From Bacillota bacterium (GTDB lineage: Bacteria; Bacillota; UBA4882; UBA8346), in NCBI GenBank assembly GCA_029974635.1, contig JARKQY010000022.1, positions 35,652 to 99,651 of the forward strand: a DNA stretch of 64,000 nucleotides. Reading direction: 5' to 3'. Below, piece after piece: positions 35,552 through 42,945 of the stretch (position 1 is the stretch's first letter; the number at the start of each line of letters is the position of its first letter). The notes under the pieces were generated by a model. It was not told the DNA's origin, did no database searches, and was given only the letters and a program-made list of their open reading frames with translations. The position numbers were made by a program, and so were the translations under genes.

Positions 35552-36715
35552 ATGAGCGACGACGCAAAGAATAATTTTTTCAAACAATTTTTAACAAAAA
35601 CGTTGGATCTTAAATCAGCGCTTGTTCTGATAATTCTTATATCATTTATTTGCAGTATAGCGGCGGGAAGCCTGGTATCCCGGAATTATGGCTCCGAGCT
35701 TAAAAAACAGCTTCAAGGCCTTAGAAACCAAGATGTTTTTCAAGCGGCCTTAACCGGGAGTTCCAACCCGGTAACCGGGATCGCCAAGAAAACCGGCCCT
35801 TCAATCGTAGGAATACGGGTAACCATAAGTCTTCCAAAGAACCGGTTTTTTACTTCCGGCACCGAATCCCAAGCCGAAGGATCAGGTATAATCATCCGCA
35901 AGGACGGTTATATCTTGACTAATTATCATGTAGTGCAGTATGCTGATCCCCGCAATAAAAACCAGCAAAAAGTCGCCCTTGAGGTCTTTTTACCGGATAA
36001 ACGACAGGCTGAGGCCAAGTTTATCGGTGGCGATTCTCTGAATGATTTAGCGGTAATCAAAATCGACCTGAAAAATTTAACCATCGCCGATCTGGGTGAT
36101 TCTTCCAAGTTGCAAGTGGGTGAATTGGCGGTTGCCATCGGCAATCCTCTGGGGTTGGAATTTGCGGGCTCCGTAACCAGCGGTGTTATCAGCGCCTTAA
36201 ACCGTGTAGTTGCTGTCGAAGATCGGACCCTGAATTTGATCCAGACCGACGCCGCCATTAATCCGGGGAACAGCGGCGGAGCGCTGGTTAATTCGAAAAG
36301 CCAAGTTATCGGCATAAATACCATCAAAGTATCCGTTCCCGGAGTAGAAGGTTTGAGTTTCGCCATTCCCATAAACGACGCCAAACCCATCATCGACCAA
36401 TTAATAAAGTATGGCTATGTCAAAGGAAGACCGTTAATCGGGATCAGCGGGCAAGAAATCACGGAGGCCGTAGCCCAATATTACAATCTTCCCATGGGCA
36501 TTTTTATCATTGAGGTTACGCGGGGGAGCGGGGCCGAGAAGGCCGGGATCAAAAAAAATGATGTGTTAGTGAGTCTGGCAGGCAAAAAAGTCGCTACGAT
36601 GCAAGATATCAATAACATCAAAAAAGGTTATAAAGCCGGAGATACGGTGAACGCCGTAGTGGTCCGGGAAAAGCAAAAGAAAAGCCTGAAGCTTACTTTT
36701 TCGGAAGAGCGCTAA
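35552..36715 (+). CDS. Second HtrA-family serine protease with PDZ domain
   Basis: 387 residues; ATG 35552 follows GTGGGGGGATTTAA. One N-terminal membrane helix (residues 20-42, ALVLIILISFICSIAAG) is followed by a trypsin-like domain with the triad in TNYHVV, NDLAVIKI and NPGNSGGAL. A PDZ domain covers about 300-385 (GISGQEITEAVAQYYNLPMG). It is a paralogue of the protease at 13804-15006 with the same layout. Being alone and not next to a sigma factor, it may serve a different or constitutive quality-control role. Confidence 0.93.
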   Translation: MSDDAKNNFFKQFLTKTLDLKSALVLIILISFICSIAAGSLVSRNYGSELKKQLQGLRNQDVFQAALTGSSNPVTGIAKKTGPSIVGIRVTISLPKNRFFTSGTESQAEGSGIIIRKDGYILTNYHVVQYADPRNKNQQKVALEVFLPDKRQAEAKFIGGDSLNDLAVIKIDLKNLTIADLGDSSKLQVGELAVAIGNPLGLEFAGSVTSGVISALNRVVAVEDRTLNLIQTDAAINPGNSGGALVNSKSQVIGINTIKVSVPGVEGLSFAIPINDAKPIIDQLIKYGYVKGRPLIGISGQEITEAVAQYYNLPMGIFIIEVTRGSGAEKAGIKKNDVLVSLAGKKVATMQDINNIKKGYKAGDTVNAVVVREKQKKSLKLTFSEER

Positions 36716-36795
36716 TCCATCCTGTCCAGTAACCTTGTTGTGGACGCACTAAATTCACAAATATAGGGGATTATTGGATTAATTTTATACCGTAT

Positions 36796-36824
36796 ATGGC
36801 CTGACTTATGGGTTGTCAGGCCAT
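36796..36824. terminator. Hairpin at the GH30 3' end
   Basis: ATGGCCTGAC at 36796-36805 and GTCAGGCCAT at 36815-36824 form a perfect 10-bp stem whose loop contains the GH30 stop codon. There is no clear T run, so termination is uncertain. Confidence 0.45.
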
Positions 36825-38302
36825 TTGAATGTTACAGCCGCTTTTCCGGGAATAGTATAAGAAAATGACTGAGTCCCCCAGACTACTTTAATGTCCCTTG
36901 AATTATTGGTCCGGTTGGAAATGATCAGCACTTTGGAACCATCCGGATTTCGAAAAGCTACATTCTCTAAATCATTTTCAAAAGTGTTGGACTCAATCCG
37001 CAGCGCTCCGGGTCTAACAAACCGGCTGATATGTCCCATGGTAAAGTAATCCACATTATATGTAATGCTGCCGTTGTTTTGATTGATGGTCACCATACCC
37101 CGGTTCACGGTGTTATGAAATACAATAGGGCCGTTGTTTTGATTCAGGGCGATATTCCACCAGACAATGGTCTTGGAGTAATTACGGGGGATTCGAATCA
37201 CGTATCGCATTTGATCCATAAATGAGTTATGAAAAGTCCCCAGATTGTTCCAGGAGCCGCTGCCTCCTTCGGTAAACCATATGCCTTTATTGGGAAATTT
37301 ATTATGAATATAGGACATGGCTTCCGGAGTTCCGCCATAATAATGCCAGGCTGTACCGGCTACAGTATCAAGGCATGCATTAAGAACCCTTTCTGCATAC
37401 GCGGTATTATCCCAATTATGGTCCCAGCAAATGATTTTTGAATGGATTGTTGGCGTTGCCGCTTGAAATGCGGGATACAGGTAGTCTTTTATGAGTAATA
37501 TTTGCTCTTCGTCCTCCATCCGCATACCCGGATAATTAATCGGGACGTAATGCGGTTCGTTCTGGGGGGTTACCGCATAGATATCAATACCATGAGCTTT
37601 ATAGGCTTGAATGAACTTAACGAAATAATTGGCATATGATTGGTAGTACTCATCTTTTAGAGAACCACCGATCATCGCCCCCGTTGTCTTCATCCACCCC
37701 GGAGGACTCCAGGGTGAAGCCATGATTTTTAGATTTGGATTTTTTGCCAAGGCGATTTTAAGAGTTGGGATAATATATTCCTCATCATGGGTAATGGAAA
37801 AGTGGGTCAAATCAGGGTCGGGTTGGTCTGCGGGCCGATCATCGTAACTGTAAATTTTTGTGGCAAAATCGGGAGAACCCATGGGCTGGCGAATGAAACT
37901 CATGCCGATGCCGTTGTCATAATCGAATAATCTGGTCATCAACGTCTCGCGCGCTGTTACATCGATTTTGGTATATACCAACCACGCCGCTGAATCGGTA
38001 AATGAACCTCCAAAACCATCCATTTCTTGGTAAGCGACGTTTTCATTAACGGTGATAGTGTAGGAACTACTGCCGCTATCCGGAGTAAAGTTTATCGGAG
38101 TTTTGGCGGTAAGTAAATTCTTTTTGTCCGGCGTCGTCATCCAAATTCCAACTTGCCCCTCGGCTAAAACCGGATCGCTCCAGGAAGGAACTCCTGTCGT
38201 ACCGGGAAAATGATCTTGACTGGTTCCCCCTCCGCTGCAGCCCCATGCCGCCAATAGAATTATCAATAATACAAAGATACTGAAAACGTTTTTATTCATC
38301 AT
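36806..38302 (-). CDS. GH30 family glycoside hydrolase, predicted lipoprotein
   Basis: 498 residues; ATG 38302 is chosen because AAGGGAGCG lies upstream, not the longer frame to 38329. A signal peptide with a lipobox-like LLAAWGC (about residue 22) suggests membrane anchoring by lipid. The catalytic acid is in TPQNEPHY and the nucleophile in WFTEGGSGSW, both intact; a C-terminal beta-sandwich (about 415-495) completes the GH30 layout. GH30 members include beta-1,6-glucanases and glucosylceramidases. With the GH81 beta-1,3-glucanase in the same window, beta-1,6-branched glucan is a sensible substrate, but this is inference. Confidence 0.92.
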   Translation of the reverse strand: MMNKNVFSIFVLLIILLAAWGCSGGGTSQDHFPGTTGVPSWSDPVLAEGQVGIWMTTPDKKNLLTAKTPINFTPDSGSSSYTITVNENVAYQEMDGFGGSFTDSAAWLVYTKIDVTARETLMTRLFDYDNGIGMSFIRQPMGSPDFATKIYSYDDRPADQPDPDLTHFSITHDEEYIIPTLKIALAKNPNLKIMASPWSPPGWMKTTGAMIGGSLKDEYYQSYANYFVKFIQAYKAHGIDIYAVTPQNEPHYVPINYPGMRMEDEEQILLIKDYLYPAFQAATPTIHSKIICWDHNWDNTAYAERVLNACLDTVAGTAWHYYGGTPEAMSYIHNKFPNKGIWFTEGGSGSWNNLGTFHNSFMDQMRYVIRIPRNYSKTIVWWNIALNQNNGPIVFHNTVNRGMVTINQNNGSITYNVDYFTMGHISRFVRPGALRIESNTFENDLENVAFRNPDGSKVLIISNRTNNSRDIKVVWGTQSFSYTIPGKAAVTFKWPDNP

Positions 38303-38549
38303 TTCGAACGCTCCCTTATAATTAATCAACGAAAGAACCAGTCTGCTGTTTAAAGCGCATCTTTCATTATTATATATCTTACATCGGCAAATATCAAAAT
38401 TTAATTATTTCATTATATTTTGGGTATGAAGATAAAAATTTTGTAAAGGAAAAGGAGTTACATCCTTTTTTAGCCAATTTCTATATTATTAAAATATCTC
38501 TTGATGATGCAAGTATAATTTCAATTAATTCATTTAAAGGAGTGATTGC

Positions 38550-39278
38550 ATGCAAGGCAAGTATTTGCGATTATGGTTAGTGGCTGTTTTACTCATGGGG
38601 TCATTTGGATTGGCAGGATGTTTTGAACGCAAGGATGATTACTCCAAACAGGGCGTGTCCATTTTAACGAACGCCGCCATTCGGGCCGAAGCAACCAAAG
38701 ATGGGAAATGGCTTTCCTCCCTGGCACTGGGGGAAACCGTAAAACTTGAGGGAACCCCTGTCAAGGACCCCAAGGATCCTAACACCGAATATATCAAGGT
38801 TAAGCTTTCCGATGGCGCTACCGGGTATGTCAATGCCTGGTGTTTGGTCCGCGGCGCTTATGTGGGTGTAATTCAAGAAACATCGGTTAAAATTTATCGA
38901 CGCCCGGATTTACTGGCAGAGTCGGAGCAGAAGCTGGATTTAATGTCCATTGTTGCGGTACAGGAAGAAAAAGACGATTGGCTGCTGGTCACGGGTGAGC
39001 GAAAGGCTAAAAGCGGGTGGATTCAAAAGGATGCCATCCGGAAGGATAAGGATGATGTAGTAACCGCAGTATTGCTAACTAAAGCGATACGTAAAGAGAA
39101 AACCATTACCCGGGAAATTATCGAGAAGATTGTAGCGGATCTACCGGATCCGGATAATTATTTTGCAACTAAGATACTGGAAAAATTTGGACCCGTTGAT
39201 AGCGAACCGGAGACTGGTTTCGATGAGGAACCTGTAACTGCAGCAGACACTGAAGCGGAAGCAGCGATAGAGAGGTAA
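38550..39278 (+). CDS. SH3-domain lipoprotein
   Basis: 242 residues; ATG 38550 follows AAAGGAGTGATTGC. The signal peptide ends in a clear lipobox FGLAGC (Cys at about residue 24). Two SH3-like (bacterial SH3b) repeats are seen at about 35-105 (VSILTNAAIRAEATKDGKWL) and 108-170 (VKIYRRPDLLAESEQKLDLM). The acidic C-terminus is probably disordered. SH3b domains bind peptidoglycan or cell-wall ligands. The gene is divergent from GH30. Confidence 0.85.
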   Translation: MQGKYLRLWLVAVLLMGSFGLAGCFERKDDYSKQGVSILTNAAIRAEATKDGKWLSSLALGETVKLEGTPVKDPKDPNTEYIKVKLSDGATGYVNAWCLVRGAYVGVIQETSVKIYRRPDLLAESEQKLDLMSIVAVQEEKDDWLLVTGERKAKSGWIQKDAIRKDKDDVVTAVLLTKAIRKEKTITREIIEKIVADLPDPDNYFATKILEKFGPVDSEPETGFDEEPVTAADTEAEAAIER

Positions 39279-39403
39279 TTATATCTTTTAACGCGGTGTC
39301 TTAGTCACCATAGTGACGCATTCTCTGTGCGAGTAAAATGTTTTTAGGTACCTTAAATAACATTGACGTGCGACACAAGAGGGTGAGTGATCCTAGACCT
39401 ATT

Positions 39404-39448
39404 TAAAGGGGTAGTATTCGTATGTAATTTTACTGAAACTACCCCATT
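39404..39448 (+). terminator. Hairpin downstream of the SH3 lipoprotein gene
   Basis: GGGGTAGT at 39408-39415 pairs with ACTACCCC at 39438-39445. It sits 130 bases after the stop; there is no strong T run, so its role as terminator is tentative. Confidence 0.45.
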
Positions 39449-39520
39449 TACAATCCTGCATTAAAATCTAATTCCTATTTTAAAAATAGCCACCCGCATT
39501 TTCTTACTTCGTTGCCCTGT

Positions 39521-39566
39521 CTTAATAAAGCGAAGCCTTATTTAAAAGTTATCTTCCATAATTAAG
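39521..39566. repeat. Solitary diverged copy of the 45-bp double-hairpin unit (family A)
   Basis: AATAAAGCGAAGCCTTATT followed by TAAAAGTTATC and CATAATTAAGG has the same order of stems as the units at 33795-34106. It overlaps the 3' end of the PilZ gene and could serve as its 3' end structure. Confidence 0.6.
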
Positions 39567-40284
39567 GATGGATGACTTGTTTATAAGATGTTATGCTGTT
39601 TGAAAAGAAATAGTCCGCTTTATCTTGATTTATAGCTTTTAGATTTGTAGTCCGTTCTTTATAGAGATTTTCCAGGATGCAATATTGTTCAGCGGAAATG
39701 CCTTGAAATAAAACACCGATATAATGAATATTCCAGGTCTTTTTACAGTTGACAATTTTACTGATAATCTCCAATGATGTTGCTTTTCCAAGCTCATCCG
39801 TGAACGTAAAGCTTAGTTTTAGATGAGTGGTTGAATCCGGATTTTCTTTTAGAAATTCCTTTTGACTCTTAGGAATTAATAGTAACGCGCCACATGGACT
39901 AATATTGATCAACATCCCGTGAGAAGAATCGGAAACTGCGGTTAAGGCATCCGGTGATGCGGCTTTTAAATATATATACCTGACCGGAGTGTTGATGTTT
40001 AACCGCAAAAAATTACGTTGAAAAAAATGAAAGTCTTGTGGTGGAGCAAGACAGAGGAGAATCGTCTTGTCGTTTTCAATTCGGCTTTCCGTGATTTTAA
40101 TTTTCGCTGTGGCGAATAAACGGCTGGTTCCGCAAATGATGAGTTCCGCTTCTCCGGTAACATTCTCCATTACTGGCAATATAATGGTTAAACATTTGTG
40201 CGCATCAATCGACGCTTGGTCAATATCGTAACAAACATCGCGCATCTTGAGTTCCAAATCAAAATCCCCAAAAAACTCCTTCAT
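39562..40284 (-). CDS. PilZ-domain protein (predicted c-di-GMP effector)
   Basis: 240 residues; ATG 40284 follows AAAGGAGCTACAAAGT on the minus strand. The C-terminal half carries the PilZ signature: RNFLRLNINTPVRY (the R-x3-R type arginine pair, near residue 90) and NISPCGALLLI (the [DN]-x-S-x2-G motif). The N-terminal 85 residues form a YcgR-N-like beta domain. It lies behind a c-di-GMP-I riboswitch, so the same messenger should control its synthesis and its activity. No membrane span or output enzyme domain is present, which suggests a YcgR-like motility or surface role. Confidence 0.85.
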   Translation of the reverse strand: MKEFFGDFDLELKMRDVCYDIDQASIDAHKCLTIILPVMENVTGEAELIICGTSRLFATAKIKITESRIENDKTILLCLAPPQDFHFFQRNFLRLNINTPVRYIYLKAASPDALTAVSDSSHGMLINISPCGALLLIPKSQKEFLKENPDSTTHLKLSFTFTDELGKATSLEIISKIVNCKKTWNIHYIGVLFQGISAEQYCILENLYKERTTNLKAINQDKADYFFSNSITSYKQVIHP

Positions 40285-40362
40285 ACTTTGTAGCTCCTTT
40301 AATTTCCATTTTCATCGGTCCGCAATTTATATGCTGAATTTTAGCAGTGAGTAGTAGTACTT

Positions 40363-40377
40363 CTATTTATGATTCAT
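40363..40377 (-). other. Four-codon upstream mini-ORF with strong ribosome site
   Basis: On the minus strand AAGGAGGGAGAATC is followed by ATG AAT CAT AAA TAG (M-N-H-K). It lies between the riboswitch and the PilZ gene. The ribosome site is stronger than that of PilZ, so it could influence leader translation. Confidence 0.35.
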
Positions 40378-40470
40378 GATTCTCCCTCCTTAAGGTGAAT
40401 AATTTTTGTTTTACTGAAAGGCACCTTTTTCACATAACTTCTGAATAAGGCAAATAAAAAACAACGCGCT

Positions 40471-40582
40471 TTCGGCAGTTCGGCCATCATAACTATGTCT
40501 GCGGAAATGAGACTTCCTTACGGACATCAGCGTTAGACCCGGAACTTTGCGTCTCCAATTTTCATTGGATTTGCCTTTTCGC
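40471..40582 (-). ncRNA. c-di-GMP-I riboswitch upstream of the PilZ gene
   Basis: On the minus strand the GEMM-I core is plain: AAAAGGCAAATCC, a GAAA tetraloop (CCAATGAAAATTGG), AGACGCAAAGTTCCGGG, TCTAACG, then a second arm and the closing ATGGCCGAACTGCC. The order and the invariant GACGCAAAG match the class. It sits about 190 bases before the PilZ start. Confidence 0.93.
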
Positions 40583-40618
40583 TTCGGTTGTTGTATGAAC
40601 TAGAGGAATTCTTGTTTA

Positions 40619-40647
40619 ATTATATCACATTGACAATTTTTTGAGAA
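40619..40647 (-). promoter_or_regulatory. Promoter of the PilZ riboswitch transcript
   Basis: Minus-strand TTCTCA (40647-40642), a 17-base spacer, and a perfect TATAAT (40624-40619). The -35 box matches the consensus at four of six bases. The riboswitch begins about 35 bases later. Confidence 0.6.
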
Positions 40648-40702
40648 TAAAGTTTTTTTCAGGTTTTTCCAAGAATGTAAAGGATTTTAGAGTATAAGTC
40701 CT

Positions 40703-40733
40703 AAAAAAAATACCCGGTATAAAACCAGGTATA
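40703..40733 (-). terminator. Terminator after the Nif11 gene
   Basis: On the minus strand TACCTGGT pairs with ACCGGGTA (40731-40711) with one G-T pair, followed by a run of eight T. Confidence 0.8.
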
Positions 40734-40789
40734 CTTTATGAATGAAGGATGAATCATATTTGGTGCCGGGAAACTTGCGTGAGTGAGGT

Positions 40790-40975
40790 TTAAGATACGG
40801 AAAACCGTGACATTTGATTAAAGACTTCAAGCATTTCCGACATTGTAAAATTATAGCCGGCTTCTTTGGCGATATCCACCAGTTCTTCCAAGTCTTTCAC
40901 ATGGTTTAACTTGCCTTTCAATTCATCACTTTCTGATGCTCTTTCTAAAAAACTGGTTACCATTTCTGCCGCCAT
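40790..40975 (-). CDS. Orphan Nif11-family peptide
   Basis: 61 residues. The sequence is almost wholly a Nif11 domain: SFLERASESDELKGKLN, then DLEELVDIAKEAGYNFT at about 28-45, as in the leader part of Nif11-type RiPP precursors. Only about 12 residues follow, ending SRFSVS, so there is little or no core peptide, and no Cys. The start ATG 40975 lies behind GGACGGTG. The gene has its own promoter, c-di-GMP-I riboswitch and terminator, so it is a single-gene unit. No lanthipeptide synthetase, radical-SAM enzyme or export ABC gene is in the window; the nearest protease is the M48 enzyme at 41640. Confidence 0.88.
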   Translation of the reverse strand: MAAEMVTSFLERASESDELKGKLNHVKDLEELVDIAKEAGYNFTMSEMLEVFNQMSRFSVS

Positions 40976-41029
40976 CCATAATTCACCGTCCTTTGCAATT
41001 TGTGCAAAACAACAAAAAACAATCTACCT

Positions 41030-41156
41030 TGGGCAACCCGGCTGTCATATCCAATATCTTAATTAAGTAACGCCAATAACGTTGTAATGCATAAGATATT
41101 CGGCTTTAGACCCGTGGCTTTGCGTCCCCATCTTTCGAAGGGTTTGCCTTTATCGT
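41030..41156 (-). ncRNA. c-di-GMP-I riboswitch upstream of the Nif11 gene
   Basis: Minus strand: AAAGGCAAACCC, the tetraloop hairpin CTTCGAAAGATGG, GGACGCAAAGCCACGGG, TCTAAAG, a variable arm, then ATGACAGCCGGGTTGCCC. These are the GEMM-I hallmarks with GNRA loop and receptor. It ends about 55 bases before the Nif11 start; a T-rich stretch (GTTTTTTG) in between may be part of an expression platform. Confidence 0.95.
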
Positions 41157-41174
41157 AATAAATTGTCTACTTTT

Positions 41175-41203
41175 ATTTTATCATTGAAATAAACCGATGT
41201 CAA
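41175..41203 (-). promoter_or_regulatory. Promoter of the Nif11 riboswitch transcript
   Basis: Minus-strand perfect TTGACA (41203-41198), 17-base spacer, TAAAAT (41180-41175). It is one of the best housekeeping promoters in the window and leads directly into the riboswitch. Confidence 0.85.
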
Positions 41204-41324
41204 TTTCTGCCGATATTTTTGAAGGAGATTGGGAAGATTGCGTCGAAACTGATTTCGAAGCAAAAAAGCCGCTTTTTTGCCTCGGAAAACGATTATCAAT
41301 TTTATAAATAAGGATTTGATACTA

Positions 41325-41561
41325 ATGCGCAAATTATATGAAATTCCTGCTTATAACTTTTTGATGTTCCTTAACAATCCGGATGCCCAAAAATTTAAAG
41401 GATCCAGCGATACCGCCTTCGTTGATATGGATGATGAAGAGCAATCCATTCTGTGTAATTATGAAGGCCACCCTGAATTTGAATCCGGGGGAGCGGAGTT
41501 GTCGCATGATTTTGAAACCGTAAAACGCTTCGTTGAAAAATATGGAACCAGAATCGACTAA
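41325..41561 (+). CDS. Hypothetical protein
   Basis: 78 residues from ATG 41325, behind AAGGATTTGATACTA; the open frame upstream to 41277 has no ribosome site. It is acidic and has no signal peptide or membrane helix; the middle reads AFVDMDDEEQSILCNYEGH. No family is recognised. It is divergent from the Nif11 riboswitch unit and 79 bases before the M48 protease, with which it may form an operon. Confidence 0.6.
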   Translation: MRKLYEIPAYNFLMFLNNPDAQKFKGSSDTAFVDMDDEEQSILCNYEGHPEFESGGAELSHDFETVKRFVEKYGTRID

Positions 41562-41639
41562 ATAATACCGAATTGCCAGAGGGTGAGAACCCAATTCGGT
41601 AATACGAAATTATATTAACAGGAGTTTGACGGGAGGGTT

Positions 41640-42884
41640 ATGGAACACTTCAAAACAATATTTTTATTGCTTTTTGGGTTACGAATCGTTACTGATTTTG
41701 CATTTAAAATACTAAATTTCCGGTATCTCAAAAGAAACACCGGCAAGGTGCCGGCCGTATTGGGTGACTTAGTGGATATCCGGAAACTTCAGCAAATCGA
41801 TTCATATAATGCGGCCAAAATTAAATTTGATATAATCCATTTCCTTTTTGAGAATACTGTGGTGTTTCTATTCCTATTTACGCCATTTTTCCCGGCGTAT
41901 ACCGCATTTTTCCAACGGCTTCCGTTCTCATATATTTTTCAGGGATTGCTGTTCTTTTTTGCGTTGGGTTGCACTGCGTGGTTGATTGGTTTACCATTAA
42001 ATTATTATTTTCATTTTCATATTGAGAAAAGTTTTGGTTTTAACAAATACAGCCAGGCTTCCTGGTTGTGGGATACAATTAAAAATTTTCTTATGAATAC
42101 TGTAATTTCCGGGATTATTGTCATATTTGTACTATGGTTTACCGGAGATCAATTTAGTTTTACCTGGATGAAGATACTCTATGGTTGGTTGATAGCTCTG
42201 GTATTGATTTTGACCTTTGCCTATTTTTTGCCCGTGCTGGTTATTCCGGTCTTTTATCAACTAAAGCCGGTTACCGATGAATCGTTGCGGCAAAAAATTG
42301 AGTCCCTTGTGATAGAATCGGGTTTACATATCAAACGAATCCTGATGGCCGATGAAAGCCGCAAATCAACTCATGTCAACGCCGAATTCAGCGGGATAGG
42401 CAAAAATAAAACAATTATTTTATTTGACACTCTGGTAAACAACTATACCGAGGATGAAATCCTCGCTATCCTGGCTCATGAAATCGGGCATGGCAAAGGA
42501 AAACACTTGTGGAAAATGATTGCTATTTCATGCTGTGGCGCATTTTTGTTTATTCTTTTCGCTGGTTACCTGCTTTCTAGTGAGCTGTCATTTATAGCTT
42601 TTGGTATTAACGTGATTTATGCCAAATTTTATATTGCATATCTCTTCTTTTTTGAAATCATTACTTTTTTTATTCATCCGGTGATTATCCGTTTTTCACA
42701 AAAATGCGAATATGAGGCCGACATATATTCTAGGCGGTTGTTGCATAGCTCCGAACCTCTGATAGCGGTTTTTAAAAAATTTATTCTTCTTGAGTTGGGT
42801 AATATCAATATTCACCCCTGGTATGAGAAGATATATTATTCTCACCCATCATTGTTAAACCGAATTCAAGCTTTAAAGAACTAG
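41640..42884 (+). CDS. M48 family membrane zinc protease (Ste24/CAAX protease 1-like)
   Basis: 414 residues; ATG 41640 follows GACGGGAGGGTT. About seven membrane helices surround the catalytic motif LAHEIGHGKGKH (HExxH near residue 280); the third ligand Glu is in KCEYEADIYS near 360. The length and helix layout match the Ste24-type M48A proteases rather than the short HtpX type. Bacterial members act in membrane protein or peptide processing, with few known substrates. It lies about 670 bases from the Nif11 gene on the other strand. Confidence 0.92.
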   Translation: MEHFKTIFLLLFGLRIVTDFAFKILNFRYLKRNTGKVPAVLGDLVDIRKLQQIDSYNAAKIKFDIIHFLFENTVVFLFLFTPFFPAYTAFFQRLPFSYIFQGLLFFFALGCTAWLIGLPLNYYFHFHIEKSFGFNKYSQASWLWDTIKNFLMNTVISGIIVIFVLWFTGDQFSFTWMKILYGWLIALVLILTFAYFLPVLVIPVFYQLKPVTDESLRQKIESLVIESGLHIKRILMADESRKSTHVNAEFSGIGKNKTIILFDTLVNNYTEDEILAILAHEIGHGKGKHLWKMIAISCCGAFLFILFAGYLLSSELSFIAFGINVIYAKFYIAYLFFFEIITFFIHPVIIRFSQKCEYEADIYSRRLLHSSEPLIAVFKKFILLELGNINIHPWYEKIYYSHPSLLNRIQALKN

Positions 42885-42945
42885 TATTGCAATGTATAAT
42901 AATATTACTTTTGAGTTTATGTAAAGATTAAAGGGGGAAGTTAAC

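Noticed and set aside
39279..39400. A third c-di-GMP riboswitch before PilZ's 3' end
   Set aside because: Only short dyads (GTCAC/GTGAC) are seen; no GACGCAAAG core.
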